In this document: positions 10,136 through 24,266 of the stretch, in pieces
Layout: each line of letters starts with the position of its first letter
Numbering within the stretch: the first letter of the stretch is position 1
Position numbers and translations under genes: made by a program
Assembly: GCA_031769625.1 (NCBI GenBank)
Contig: JAUIMM010000642.1
Location: 62,001 to 126,000 of the forward strand
Direction: 5' to 3'
Source: Taudactylus pleione
Taxonomy: Eukaryota > Chordata > Amphibia > Anura > Myobatrachidae
DNA length: 64,000 bases
Notes under the pieces: generated by a model
The model's input: the letters and a program-made list of their open reading frames with translations, nothing else
What the model was told of the DNA's origin: nothing
Databases searched by the model: none

Positions 10136-11204
10136 TCATACAGTATTTTAAATAAGTTTGGAAATATAACTCTGCATAGCCTCCTAGTGCCCAGAGGGAC
10201 GGGCAATCCTTCAAGCCATGGGTCCCCAGAGGTTTCCTCCACAGGGGATTTTTCCTCTCCTGAGTGCTGAAGGATGATTCTTTGTGAGTCACGAGGCTTC
10301 CACCATCTTGGTCCTCTTATAGGACAACCTTGTAAGAGCCTCCGGCTAATCTTGGGCACTAATTTATTTACAATGCAGAGTAAAAATAAAGTGTTATTTT
10401 CCTTGTGCTAAAAATTCATAATAAATATATTTTCAAATTGACTTTACTTGATGCGGTCTTTCCTTTTTTTCATAATGGAGTCTCTTAGAAGGTTAAGAGG
10501 CTGTGAGGTCTACTATCCTGTTAATAGAATTGAGATTTGATAATCTTCGCACTACATAATAGTTTAAGGTTATGACCTAATGGCAATGTGCAGGATATGG
10601 CGGTGGTACATGATGTCATTGGGGAAGTGGTCAAGTCTAGAAAGGACACAAAAAATAAAAGAGATCAGGTGAAACAGAAATAATATAAAATGTTTTCTAA
10701 CATACAGTATATACTCTTCTGTGCTGGACAAAATGAAGCAAACGACATATGGAAGGTTATAGTCCCTTTAAGTAGCAAATATTTAAGATGGTTTTCAAGG
10801 CATTTCTTAAAGAGGTCGGATACCCTGTCCAATTGCATTATTTAATGCAATTATCCTGCAGACTTGGAAGCAGTGGGGTGCACTTGCAGAACAGGTAGCC
10901 ATTCTGAATGGATGAAAAATGGCATAATTGGCTCACAATAACTTACGAGATGCCTAATTGTGTCTGCCAATACCCAGGCAATTGCTCAATGTCATGATCC
11001 TGTGCTGTTGACACCATAAGAAGAAAACCCAAAGCATGGGGTCCTCCTGTCACCTAGTCCAAGCATATTCTGCAGGGGATGTGTGCCTCTTCCCTAGGAA
11101 AAAAAACAGCCAGAGGCATCACTAGGGTCTTTGGAGCCTAGGACAAGTTGAGAAGAACTGCGTGCCCCCCCGGCCCCCCCATAGACACATAGAGAAAAGC
11201 ATTT

Positions 11205-11225
11205 CTGCGCGCCTCTGGCGCGCAG
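11205..11225. other. GC palindrome with inverted spacer, unit 4
   Basis: Same perfect 9-bp arms as unit 1 at 352-372, but the spacer is TCT, the reverse complement of unit 1's AGA. The flanking sequence on both sides is otherwise the same as in unit 1, so the palindrome looks flipped in place. Confidence 0.85.
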
Positions 11226-12188
11226 CAAAAAAATGGGTGTGGTCACATACCGAAGGGGCGTGGCCACTAAAAATGGGGCGTGCCAACATGACACGCCACC
11301 CATTTCTCGTCACTCTGGGAACATTACTTTCTATTCCATATACACCTTACCGATGCGGTGGTTTCTCACAATGTGGAACCCCTGAAGAAATATATCCTCC
11401 ATGGGAAGACAGCGTCTGCAGTCGGCATTCATTATTCATGTAGGGCACATCGTCCAGAAGATGCCTGTTTGTGTGGGAATATTAACAAGGTCATCAACTT
11501 ACAACAGCGGTTCAACCACACTCATTCCCCCTGTGTATTTCCTGCCCCCTGCATCTCTTAGCCATACCATCTCCCCCTGCATCGTCTCTCAGCACATCAT
11601 AACCTCCCCAGACACACACACACTGACAAAAGCGTACACAGACACGCACACCTCTTTCACAAAAATGCAGCCAGCCAAATAAATAAAACGGCTTGCGTAT
11701 GCAGGCACTTTTAGCACTACAAGTGCCTGCATACCCATGGCTGAAAAAGCATGGTGAAGCTTGAAGAAATCACCCAGGACCTGCTGGGACCTGTAGTGCC
11801 ACAGAAAAAAACACATATAAACTAGATATGCGTGCCAGACCATTTTTGCTGGATTTGGATTTGGCTCTGATTCGTCGTCCGGCCTTGGATTTGGATTTGC
11901 CAAAGCGCCATGACTGGTTTTGGATTTGAATTTAGATTTGGATTTTTTTACAAAAATTGACAAAGAAAGCTAAAATCACATAATTTGGGCATTTTTTTGT
12001 TCCTAGAGTATTATTAACCTCAATAACATTCATTTCCAGTCATTTACAGTCAATTTAGACCACCTCACATCTCACAATATTATTTTCACCATGATTGGCC
12101 AAAGGCTGCAGTGAGCTGGCAGGTTACTAAGCGACAGAGTGGCGGCACAGACACCGCAGTTTAAAGCACATCTATGAAACATTGCCAC

Positions 12189-12362
12189 TGACTACTGAGT
12201 CACAGTACTTGTGTGTTACGGACACACAGAGGGCTAAGGCCCAATGAGTCACGGTGCATGTAAACACAGTGGGCTATGGCCCAAGGAATCACAGTACTTG
12301 TATACACAGTGGGGTACAGCTCAAGGAGTCAAGGTGCTTGTATACACAGTGGGGTACAGCAC
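12189..12362. repeat. Nested 40-bp minisatellite, unit 4
   Basis: Second repeat now reads ctaaggcccaatg, closer to the third repeat. Confidence 0.92.
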
Positions 12363-13428
12363 AAAAAAAAAAGTGTTTTTTTTTACTTTTTAAACTTTTA
12401 AATCTCTTCAATTTTTTTTTTACTTTTAAACTTTGTTTTTTTTGCACACACAGCCACTTGTGAGTCTGGACACAGCCCCTTTAATCAGAATATAGCGCAG
12501 CATACATCAGCGAGCAGTGTCCCCCCTTACACAGTCACTTTGCCAGCACAGCCAACTCTAAATGACCCCCAGAGTGTACGTATATTTAGCACAGTGGGCC
12601 TATTCTGTATAGTGGCCAAGCATAACAGGGATATATTGCATACTGATCAAAAGTTACATTAGGCTAAATTGAATATTTATCAATCCTAAAAGTCTACTGT
12701 ATAATGGGCAAAATCGGTCCTCCACTGTATATTCATCATTGCCAATTCTATTCTATACTGGGAACAGAGACTATTGGGGAGATTCAAAAAGAAGCACGTT
12801 TCCATCAGAATATTGCACACTGATGTAATGCTGGTCATCCTGCAGGAAAACCTCGCTCGGCTTTGCTCACACCTATAGAGGTGCAGAAATAACTAGCCTT
12901 GGCCTAGCTATTAATGTCATTTCAATTTATAAACATCCTAGCAGTATTTTCATATTAATTGTGTTTTTTATTTTCATTTAATCCCTTGCTTGTTTTCTAC
13001 CCAAGTAGCAGTCTTGAAAAATAAAAATTGGACAGAAGCAGCAGGTTAATGAAATGAGAAAGAGCTGATAGGAACTGATTGATTAAATGAGTGGATGCAG
13101 TAAAAGAGAACTTTGGCGAATAAGGAGAAGGCAAAGGGACAGATGTGTAATAATAATAATAAATGGCAGGTGTATCATGGGAAGCAGAGGTGATGGAGAA
13201 TATAAAAATATCACACATCAGTAGAGATTATTTTGTGCACTTCTCCTTTAAGGAATGTAGAACACGAGTGAGGTCATGCTGTGATGTCATAATGGTAACT
13301 CTTTGCCGTTGCTCACTCTTAACCGCCCAGGACACTGACATAGCATTATCATTGCTGGCATTAACATACTCCAAATACATCTCTTGCACCCAGCCCACTG
13401 AGGGAAAAATATCCTCTTGAGGTAAGTA

Positions 13429-13749
13429 TCTCATCAAAGACAAGGGCGTTTCACTTGGATGTGCCTGCAGACTTGGAGCTTGACTACCCTATAATATGAC
13501 CTTGAGCTTGTTTATTTCTATAATTGGAGGTTCTAGCAGCACAGCACATCTATCGCAATGTAGTAGCCATTCGGGTAAACTCGGTGCTTCTCAAAAGGGG
13601 ATGACCAACCTCTTCAGAAAATTGCGCAGCTTTGTGAGGAATGTAAATTGGGTAATGTCAGGAGATGTGGACAGGAACTATATTAATGACGTCAGCCAAT
13701 GTTATTTATTAATGTGGTAAACTGTATACTGTATTTTAGTGTCAAATGT
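13429..13749 (-). pseudogene. 7SK snRNA-like segment, unit 4
   Basis: Matches the unit 1 form at all sites inspected, including the 16-nt and 15-nt core blocks. Confidence 0.75.
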
Positions 13750-15806
13750 TCATACAGTATTTTAAATAAGTTTGGAAATATAACTCTGCATAGCCTCCTA
13801 GTGCCCAGAGGGACAGGCAATCCTTCAAGCCATGGGTCCCCAGAGGTTTCCTCCACAGGGGGTTTTTCCTCTCCTGAGTGCTGAAGGATGATTCTTTGTG
13901 AGTCATGAGGCTTCCACCATCTTGGTCCTCTTATAGGACAACCTTGTAAGAGCCTCCGGCTAATCTTGGGCACTAATTTATTTACAATGCAGAGTAAAAA
14001 TAAAGTGTTATTTTCCTTGTGCTAAAAATTCATAATAAATATATTTTCAAATTGACTTTACTTGATGTGGTCTTTCCTTTTTTTCATAATGGAGTCTCTT
14101 AGAAGGTTAAGAGGCTGTGAGGTCTACTATCCTGTTAATAGAATTGAGATTTGATAATCTTCGCACTACATAATAGTTTAAGGTTATGACCTAATGGCAA
14201 TGTGCAGGATATGGCGGTGGTACATGATGTCATTGGGGAAGTGGTCAAGTCTAGAAAGGACACAAAAAATAAAAGAGATCAGGTGAAACAGAAATAATAT
14301 AAAATGTTTTCTAACATACAGTATATACTCTTCTGTGCTGGACAAAATGAAGCAAACGACATATGGAAGGTTATAGTCCCTTTAAGTAGCAAATATTTAA
14401 GATGGTTTTCAAGGCATTTCTTAAAGAGGTCGGATACCCTGTCCAATTGCATTATTTAATGCAATCATCCTGCAGACTTGGAAGCAGTGGGGTGCACTTG
14501 CAGAACAGGTAGCCATTCTGAATGGATGAAAAATGGCATAATTGGCTCACAATAACTTACGAGATGCCTAATTGTGTCTGCCAATACCCAGGCAATTGCT
14601 CAATGTCATGATCCTGTGCTGTTGACACCATAAGAAGAAAACCCAAAGCATGGGGTCCTCCTGTCACCTAGTCCAAGCATATTCTGCAGGGGATGTGTGC
14701 CTCTTCCCTAGGAAAAAAAACAGCCAGAGGCTTCACTAGGGTCTTGGGAGTCTAGGGCAAGTTGAGAAGAACTGCGTGCCCCCCCCCCCCGACCCCCCCA
14801 TAGACACATAGAGAAAAGTATTTCTGCGCGCCTCTGGTGCGCAGCAAAAAATGGGTGTGGTCACATACCGAAGGGGCGTGGCCACTAAAAATGGGGCGTG
14901 CCAACATGACACGCCACCCATTTCTCGTCACTCTGGGAACATTACTTTCTATTCCATATACACCTTACCGATGCGGTGGTTTCTCACAATGTGGAACCCC
15001 TGAAGAAATATATCCTCCATGGGAAGACAGCGTCTGCAGTCGGCATTCATTATTCATGTAGGGCACATCGTCCAGAAGATGCCTGTTTGTGTGGGAATAT
15101 TAACAAGGTCATCAACTTACAACAGCGGTTCAACCACACTCATTCCCCCTGTGTATTTCCTGCCCCCTGCATCTCTTAGCCACAACATCTCCCCCTGCAT
15201 CGTCTCTCAGCACATCATAACCTCCCCAGACAGACACAAACTGACAAAAGCGTACACAGACACGCACACCTCTTTCACAAAAATGCAGCCAGCCAAATAA
15301 ATAAAACGGCTTGCGTATGCAGGCACTTTTAGCACTACAAGTGCCTGCATACCCATGGCTGAAAAAGCATGGTGAAGCTTGAAGAAATCACCCAGGACCT
15401 GCTGGGACCTGTAGTGCCACAGAAAAAAACACATATAAACTAGATATGCGTGCCAGACCATTTTTGCTGGATTTGGATTTGGCTCTGATTCGTCGTCCGG
15501 CCTTGGATTTGGATTTGCCAAAGCGCCATGACTGGTTTTGGATTTGAATTTAGATTTGGATTTTTTTACAAAAATTGACAAAGAAAGCTAAAATCACATA
15601 ATTTGGGCATTTTTTTGTTCCTAGAGTATTATTAACCTCAATAACATTCATTTCCAGTCATTTACAGTCAATTTAGACCACCTCACATCTCACAATATTA
15701 TTTTCACCATGATTGGCCAAAGGCTGCAGTGAGCTGGCAGGTTACTAAGCGACAGAGTGGCGGCACAGACACCGCAGTTTAAAGCACATCTATGAAACAT
15801 TGCCAC

Positions 15807-15980
15807 TGACTACTGAGTCACAGTACTTGTGTGTTACGGACACACAGAGGGCTAAGGCCCAATGAGTCACGGTGCATGTAAACACAGTGGGCTATGGCCC
15901 AAGGAATCACAGTACTTGTATACACAGTGGGGTACAGCTCAAGGAGTCAAGGTGCTTGTATACACAGTGGGGTACAGCAC
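15807..15980. repeat. Nested 40-bp minisatellite, unit 5
   Basis: Same state as unit 4. Confidence 0.92.
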
Positions 15981-17046
15981 AAAAAAAAAAGTGTTTTTTT
16001 TTACTTTTTAAACTTTTAAATCTCTTCAATTTTTTTTTTACTTTTAAACTTTGTTTTTTTTGCACACACAGCCACTTGTGAGTCTGGACACAGCCCCTTT
16101 AATCAGAATATAGCGCAGCATACATCAGCGAGCAGTGTCCCCCCTTACACAGTCACTTTGCCAGCACAGCCAACTCTAAATGACCCCCAGAGTGTACGTA
16201 TATTTAGCACAGTGGGCCTATTCTGTATAGTGGCCAAGCATAACAGGGATATATTGCATACTGATCAAAAGTTACATTAGGCTAAATTGAATATTTATCA
16301 ATCCTAAAAGTCTACTGTATAATGGGCAAAATCGGTCCTCCACTGTATATTCATCATTGCCAATTCTATTCTATACTGGGAACAGAGACTATTGGGGAGA
16401 TTCAAAAAGAAGCACGTTTCCATCAGAATATTGCACACTGATGTAATGCTGGTCATCCTGCAGGAAAACCTCGCTCGGCTTTGCTCACACCTATAGAGGT
16501 GCAGAAATAACTAGCCTTGGCCTAGCTATTAATGTCATTTCAATTTATAAACATCCTAGCAGTATTTTCATATTAATTGTGTTTTTTATTTTCATTTAAT
16601 CCCTTGCTTGTTTTCTACCCAAGTAGCAGTCTTGAAAAATAAAAATTGGACAGAAGCAGCAGGTTAATGAAATGAGAAAGAGCTGATAGGAACTGATTGA
16701 TTAAATGAGTGGATGCAGTAAAAGAGAACTTTGGCGAATAAGGAGAAGGCAAAGGGACAGATGTGTAATAATAATAATAAATGGCAGGTGTATCATGGGA
16801 AGCAGAGGTGATGGAGAATATAAAAATATCACACATCAGTAGAGATTATTTTGTGCACTTCTCCTTTAAGGAATGTAGAACACGAGTGAGGTCATGCTGT
16901 GATGTCATAATGGTAACTCTTTGCCGTTGCTCACTCTTAACCGCCCAGGACACTGACATAGCATTATCATTGCTGGCATTAACATACTCCAAATACATCT
17001 CTTGCACCCAGCCCACTGAGGGAAAAATATCCTCTTGAGGTAAGTA

Positions 17047-17367
17047 TCTCATCAAAGACAAGGGCGTTTCACTTGGATGTGCCTGCAGACTTGGAGCTTG
17101 ACTACCCTATAATATGACCTTGAGCTTGTTTATTTCTATAATTGGAGGTTCTAGCAGCACAGCACATCTATCGCAATGTAGTAGCCATTCGGGTAAACTC
17201 GGTGCTTCTCAAAAGGGGATGACCAACCTCTTCAGAAAATTGCGCAGCTTTGTGAGGAATGTAAATTGGGTAATGTCAGGAGATGTGGACAGGAACTATA
17301 TTAATGACGTCAGCCAATGTTATTTATTAATGTGGTAAACTGTATACTGTATTTTAGTGTCAAATGT
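17047..17367 (-). pseudogene. 7SK snRNA-like segment, unit 5
   Basis: Matches the unit 1 form at all sites inspected. Confidence 0.75.
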
Positions 17368-19424
17368 TCATACAGTATTTTAAATAAGTTTGGAAATATA
17401 ACTCTGCATAGCCTCCTAGTGCCCAGAGGGACAGGCAATCCTTCAAGCCATGGGTCCCCAGAGGTTTCCTCCACAGGGGGTTTTTCCTCTCCTGAGTGCT
17501 GAAGGATGATTCTTTGTGAGTCATGAGGCTTCCACCATCTTGGTCCTCTTATAGGACAACCTTGTAAGAGCCTCCGGCTAATCTTGGGCACTAATTTATT
17601 TACAATGCAGAGTAAAAATAAAGTGTTATTTTCCTTGTGCTAAAAATTCATAATAAATATATTTTCAAATTGACTTTACTTGATGTGGTCTTTCCTTTTT
17701 TTCATAATGGAGTCTCTTAGAAGGTTAAGAGGCTGTGAGGTCTACTATCCTGTTAATAGAATTGAGATTTGATAATCTTCGCACTACATAATAGTTTAAG
17801 GTTATGACCTAATGGCAATGTGCAGGATATGGCGGTGGTACATGATGTCATTGGGGAAGTGGTCAAGTCTAGAAAGGACACAAAAAATAAAAGAGATCAG
17901 GTGAAACAGAAATAATATAAAATGTTTTCTAACATACAGTATATACTCTTCTGTGCTGGACAAAATGAAGCAAACGACATATGGAAGGTTATAGTCCCTT
18001 TAAGTAGCAAATATTTAAGATGGTTTTCAAGGCATTTCTTAAAGAGGTCGGATACCCTGTCCAATTGCATTATTTAATGCAATCATCCTGCAGACTTGGA
18101 AGCAGTGGGGTGCACTTGCAGAACAGGTAGCCATTCTGAATGGATGAAAAATGGCATAATTGGCTCACAATAACTTACGAGATGCCTAATTGTGTCTGCC
18201 AATACCCAGGCAATTGCTCAATGTCATGATCCTGTGCTGTTGACACCATAAGAAGAAAACCCAAAGCATGGGGTCCTCCTGTCACCTAGTCCAAGCATAT
18301 TCTGCAGGGGATGTGTGCCTCTTCCCTAGGAAAAAAAACAGCCAGAGGCTTCACTAGGGTCTTGGGAGTCTAGGGCAAGTTGAGAAGAACTGCGTGCCCC
18401 CCCCCCCCGACCCCCCCATAGACACATAGAGAAAAGTATTTCTGCGCGCCTCTGGTGCGCAGCAAAAAATGGGTGTGGTCACATACCGAAGGGGCGTGGC
18501 CACTAAAAATGGGGCGTGCCAACATGACACGCCACCCATTTCTCGTCACTCTGGGAACATTACTTTCTATTCCATATACACCTTACCGATGCGGTGGTTT
18601 CTCACAATGTGGAACCCCTGAAGAAATATATCCTCCATGGGAAGACAGCGTCTGCAGTCGGCATTCATTATTCATGTAGGGCACATCGTCCAGAAGATGC
18701 CTGTTTGTGTGGGAATATTAACAAGGTCATCAACTTACAACAGCGGTTCAACCACACTCATTCCCCCTGTGTATTTCCTGCCCCCTGCATCTCTTAGCCA
18801 CAACATCTCCCCCTGCATCGTCTCTCAGCACATCATAACCTCCCCAGACAGACACAAACTGACAAAAGCGTACACAGACACGCACACCTCTTTCACAAAA
18901 ATGCAGCCAGCCAAATAAATAAAACGGCTTGCGTATGCAGGCACTTTTAGCACTACAAGTGCCTGCATACCCATGGCTGAAAAAGCATGGTGAAGCTTGA
19001 AGAAATCACCCAGGACCTGCTGGGACCTGTAGTGCCACAGAAAAAAACACATATAAACTAGATATGCGTGCCAGACCATTTTTGCTGGATTTGGATTTGG
19101 CTCTGATTCGTCGTCCGGCCTTGGATTTGGATTTGCCAAAGCGCCATGACTGGTTTTGGATTTGAATTTAGATTTGGATTTTTTTACAAAAATTGACAAA
19201 GAAAGCTAAAATCACATAATTTGGGCATTTTTTTGTTCCTAGAGTATTATTAACCTCAATAACATTCATTTCCAGTCATTTACAGTCAATTTAGACCACC
19301 TCACATCTCACAATATTATTTTCACCATGATTGGCCAAAGGCTGCAGTGAGCTGGCAGGTTACTAAGCGACAGAGTGGCGGCACAGACACCGCAGTTTAA
19401 AGCACATCTATGAAACATTGCCAC

Positions 19425-19598
19425 TGACTACTGAGTCACAGTACTTGTGTGTTACGGACACACAGAGGGCTAAGGCCCAATGAGTCACGGTGCATGTAAA
19501 CACAGTGGGCTATGGCCCAAGGAATCACAGTACTTGTATACACAGTGGGGTACAGCTCAAGGAGTCAAGGTGCTTGTATACACAGTGGGGTACAGCAC
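19425..19598. repeat. Nested 40-bp minisatellite, unit 6
   Basis: Same state as unit 4. Confidence 0.92.
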
Positions 19599-20664
19599 AA
19601 AAAAAAAAGTGTTTTTTTTTACTTTTTAAACTTTTAAATCTCTTCAATTTTTTTTTTACTTTTAAACTTTGTTTTTTTTGCACACACAGCCACTTGTGAG
19701 TCTGGACACAGCCCCTTTAATCAGAATATAGCGCAGCATACATCAGCGAGCAGTGTCCCCCCTTACACAGTCACTTTGCCAGCACAGCCAACTCTAAATG
19801 ACCCCCAGAGTGTACGTATATTTAGCACAGTGGGCCTATTCTGTATAGTGGCCAAGCATAACAGGGATATATTGCATACTGATCAAAAGTTACATTAGGC
19901 TAAATTGAATATTTATCAATCCTAAAAGTCTACTGTATAATGGGCAAAATCGGTCCTCCACTGTATATTCATCATTGCCAATTCTATTCTATACTGGGAA
20001 CAGAGACCATTGGGGAGATTCAAAAAGAAGCACGTTTCCATCAGAATATTGCACGCTGATGTAATGCTGGTCATCCTGCAGGAAAACCTCGCTCGGCTTT
20101 GCTCACACCTATAGAGGTGCAGAAATAACTAGCCTTGGCCTAGCTATTAATGTCATTTCAATTTATAAACATCCTAGCAGTATTTTCATATTAATTGTGT
20201 TTTTTATTTTCATTTAATCCCTTGCTTGTTTTCTACCCAAGTAGCAGTCTTGAAAAATAAAAATTGGACAGAAGCAGCAGGTTAATGAAATGAGAAAGAG
20301 CTGATAGGAACTGATTGATTAAATGAGTGGATGCAGTAAAAGAGAACTTTGGCGAATAAGGAGAAGGCAAAGGGACAGATGTGTAATAATAATAATAAAT
20401 GGCAGGTGTATCATGGGAAGCAGAGGTGATGGAGAATATAAAAATATCACACATCAGTAGAGATTATTTTGTGCACTTCTCCTTTAAGGAATGTAGAACA
20501 CGAGTGAGGTCATGCTGTGATGTCATAATGGTAACTCTTTGCCGTTGCTCACTCTTAACCGCCCAGGACACTGACATAGCATTATCATTGCTGGCATTAA
20601 CATACTCCAAATACATCTCTTGCACCCAGCCCACTGAGGGAAAAATATCCTCTTGAGGTAAGTA

Positions 20665-20985
20665 TCTCATCAAAGACAAGGGCGTTTCACTTGGATGTGC
20701 CTGCAGACTTGGAGCTTGACTACCCTATAATATGACCTTGAGCTTGTTTATTTCTATAATTGGAGGTTCTAGCAGCACAGCACATCTATCGCAATGTAGT
20801 AGCCATTCGGGTAAACTCGGTGCTTCTCAAAAGGGGATGACCAACCTCTTCAGAAAATTGCGCAGCTTTGTGAGGAATGTAAATTGGGTAATGTCAGGAG
20901 ATGTGGACAGGAACTATATTAATGACGTCAGCCAATGTTATTTATTAATGTGGTAAACTGTATACTGTATTTTAGTGTCAAATGT
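20665..20985 (-). pseudogene. 7SK snRNA-like segment, unit 6
   Basis: Matches the unit 1 form at all sites inspected. Confidence 0.75.
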
Positions 20986-23027
20986 TCATACAGTATTTTA
21001 AATAAGTTTGGAAATATAACTCTGCATAGCCTCCTAGTGCCCAGAGGGACGGGCAATCCTTCAAGCCATGGGTCCCCAGAGGTTTCCTCCACAGGGGGTT
21101 TTTCCTCTCCTGAGTGCTGAAGGATGATTCTTTGTGAGTCATGAGGCTTCCACCATCTTGGTCCTCTTATAGGACAACCTTGTAAGAGCCTCCGGCTAAT
21201 CTTGGGCACTAATTTATTTACAATGCAGAGTAAAAATAAAGTGTTATTTTCCTTGTGCTAAAAATTCATAATAAATATATTTTCAAATTGACTTTACTTG
21301 ATGTGGTCTTTCCTTTTTTTCATAATGGAGTCTCTTAGAAGGTTTAAGAGGCTGTGAGGTCTACTATCCTGTTAATAGAATTGAGATTTGATAATCTTCG
21401 CACTACATAATAGTTTAAGGTTATGACCTAATGGCAATGTGCAGGATATGGCGGTGGTACATGATGTCATTGGGGAAGTGGTCAAGTCTAGAAAGGACAC
21501 AAAAAATAAAAGAGATCAGGTGAAACAGAAATAATATAAAATGTTTTCTAACATACAGTATATACTCTTCTGTGCTGGACAAAATGAAGCAAACGACATA
21601 TGGAAGGTTATAGTCCCTTTAAGTAGCAAATATTTAAGATGGTTTTCAAGGCATTTCTTAAAGAGGTCGGATACCCTGTCCAATTGCATTATTTAATGCA
21701 ATCATCCTGCAGACTTGGAAGCAGTGGGGTGCACTTGCAGAACAGGTAGCCATTCTGAATGGATGAAAAATGGCATAATTGGCTCACAATAACTTACGAG
21801 ATGCCTAATTGTGTCTGCCAATACCCAGGCAATTGCTCAATGTCATGATCCTGTGCTGTTGACACCATAAGAAGAAAACCCAAAGCATGGGGTCCTCCTG
21901 TCACCTAGTCCAAGCATATTCTGCAGGGGATATGTGCCTCTTCCCTAGGAAAAAAAACAGCCAGAGGCTTCACTAGGGTCTTGGGAGTCTAGGGCAAGTT
22001 GAGAAGAACTGCGTGCCCATATAGACACATAGAGAAAAGTAATTCTGCGCGCCTCTGGTGCGCAGCAAAAAATGGGTGTGGTCACATACCGAAGGGGCGT
22101 GGCCACTAAAAATGGGGCGTGCCAACATGACACGCCACCCATTTCTCGTCACTCTGGGAACATTACTTTCTATTCCATATACACCTTACCGATGCGGTGG
22201 TTTCTCACAATGTGGAACCCCTTAAGAAATATATCCTCCATGGGAAGACAGCGTCTGCAGTCGGCATTCATTATTCATGTAGGGCACATCGTCCAGAAGA
22301 TGCCTGTTTGTGTGGGAATATTAACAAGGTCATCAACTTACAACAGCGGTTCAACCACACTCATTCCCCCTGTGTATTTCCTGCCCCCTGCATCTCTTAG
22401 CCATTCCATCTCCCCCTGCATCGTCTCTCAGCACATCATAACCTCCCCAGAGACACACACACTGACAAAAGCGTACACAGACACGCACACCTCTTTCACA
22501 AAAATGCAGCCAGCCAAATAAATAAAACGGCTTGCGTATGCAGGCACTTTTAGCACTACAAGTGCCTGCATACCCATGGCTGAAAAAGCATGGTGAAGCT
22601 TGAAGAAATCACCCAGGACCTGCTGGGACCTGTAGTGCCACAGAAAAAAACACATATAAACTAGATATGCGTGCCAGACCATTTTTGCTGGATTTGGATT
22701 TGGCTCTGATTCGTCGTCCGGCCTTGGATTTGGATTTGCCAAAGCGCCATGACTGGTTTTGGATTTGAATTTAGATTTGGATTTTTTTACAAAAATTGAC
22801 AAAGAAAGCTAAAATCACATAATTTGGGCATTTTTTTGTTCCTAGAGTATTATTAACCTCAATAACATTCATTTCCAGTCATTTACAGTCAATTTAGACC
22901 ACCTCACATCTCACAATATTATTTTCACCATGATTGGCCAAAGGCTGCAGTGAGCTGGCAGGTTACTAAGCGACAGAGCGGCGGCACAGACACCGCAGTT
23001 TAAAGCACATCTATGAAACATTGCCAC

Positions 23028-23201
23028 TGACTACTGAGTCACAGTACTTGTGTGTTACGGACACACAGAGGGCTAAGGCCCAATGAGTCACGGTGCATGT
23101 AAACACAGTGGGCTATGGCCCAAGGAATCACAGTACTTGTATACACAGTGGGGTACAGCTCAAGGAGTCAAGGTGCTTGTATACACAGTGGGGTACAGCA
23201 C
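23028..23201. repeat. Nested 40-bp minisatellite, unit 7
   Basis: Same state as unit 4; the following A run is one base shorter than in unit 6. Confidence 0.92.
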
Positions 23202-24266
23202 AAAAAAAAAGTGTTTTTTTTTACTTTTTAAACTTTTAAATCTCTTCAATTTTTTTTTTACTTTTAAACTTTGTTTTTTTTGCACACACAGCCACTTGTG
23301 AGTCTGGACACAGCCCCTTTAATCAGAATATAGCGCAGCATACATCAGCGAGCAGTGTCCCCCCTTACACAGTCACTTTGCCAGCACAGCCAACTCTAAA
23401 TGACCCCCAGAGTGTACGTATATTTAGCACAGTGGGCCTATTCTGTATAGTGGCCAAGCATAACAGGGATATATTGCATACTGATCAAAAGTTACATTAG
23501 GCTAAATTGAATATTTATCAATCCTAAAAGTCTACTGTATAATGGGCAAAATCGGTCCTCCATTGTATATTCATCATTGCCAATTCTATTCTATACTGGG
23601 AACAGAGACTATTGGGGAGATTCAAAAAGAAGCACGTTTCCATCAGAATATTGCACGCTGATGTAATGCTGGTCATCCTGCAGGAAAACCTCGCTCGGCT
23701 TTGCTCACACCTATAGAGGTGCAGAAATAACTAGCCTTGGCCTAGCTATTAATGTCATTTCAATTTATAAACAACCTAGCAGTATTTTCATATTAATTGT
23801 GTTTTTTATTTTCATTTAATCCCTTGCTTGTTTTCTACCCAAGTAGCAGTCTTGAAAAATAAAAATTGGACAGAAGCAGCAGGTTAATGAAATGAGAAAG
23901 AGCTGATAGGAACTGATTGATTAAATGAGTGGATGCAGTAAAAGAGAACTTTGGCGAATAAGGAGAAGGCAAAGGGACAGATGTGTAATAATAATAATAA
24001 ATGGCAGGTGTATCATGGGAAGCAGAGGTGATGGAGAATATAAAAATATCACACATCAGTAGAGATTATTTTGTGCACTTCTCCTTTAAGGAATGTAGAA
24101 CACGAGTGAGGTCATGCTGTGATGTCATAATGGTAACTCTTTGCCGTTGCTCACTCTTAACCGCCCAGGACACTGACATAGCATTATCATTGCTGGCATT
24201 AACATACTCCAAATACATCTCTTGCACCCAGCCCACTGAGGGAAAAATATCCTCTTGAGGTAAGTA

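Larger units (their letters stand above)
7235..10853. repeat. Array unit 3 (subfamily A, A2 variant)
   Basis: Complete 3619-bp monomer, very close to unit 2 in its first half. Its last 800 bp carries private changes: aatgcggtaa near 10100, aggggattttt near 10245, gatgcggtc near 10451 and caattatcc at the end of the unit. It also reads acgaggcttcc, a state otherwise seen in subfamily B. Confidence 0.95.
10854..14467. repeat. Array unit 4 (subfamily A, A1 variant)
   Basis: Complete 3614-bp monomer. Its variable block matches unit 1 (split C tract, CA run) rather than the intervening units 2-3, but the GC palindrome carries a TCT spacer instead of AGA. It introduces ctaaggcccaatg in the minisatellite, kept by all later units, and gcacactgatg near 12817, shared only with unit 5. 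Confidence 0.95.
14468..18085. repeat. Array unit 5 (subfamily A, A2 variant)
   Basis: Complete 3618-bp monomer. It has the A2 variable block with a long C tract at about 14779. It shares the gcacactgatg state with unit 4 (near 16435). Confidence 0.95.
18086..21704. repeat. Array unit 6 (subfamily A, A2 variant)
   Basis: Complete 3619-bp monomer with the A2 variable block. Private changes are agagaccatt near 20003 and an extra T in aaggtttaagagg near 21342. It reads gggacgggcaat near 21047, a state shared with unit 3, unit 7 and all subfamily B units. Confidence 0.95.

Noticed and set aside
22072..22521. Longest plus-strand reading frame, 149 codons, in unit 7
   Set aside because: It exists only because one substitution removes a stop that is present at the same place in the other units. 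Its translation shows no domain, and it overlaps the repeat block.
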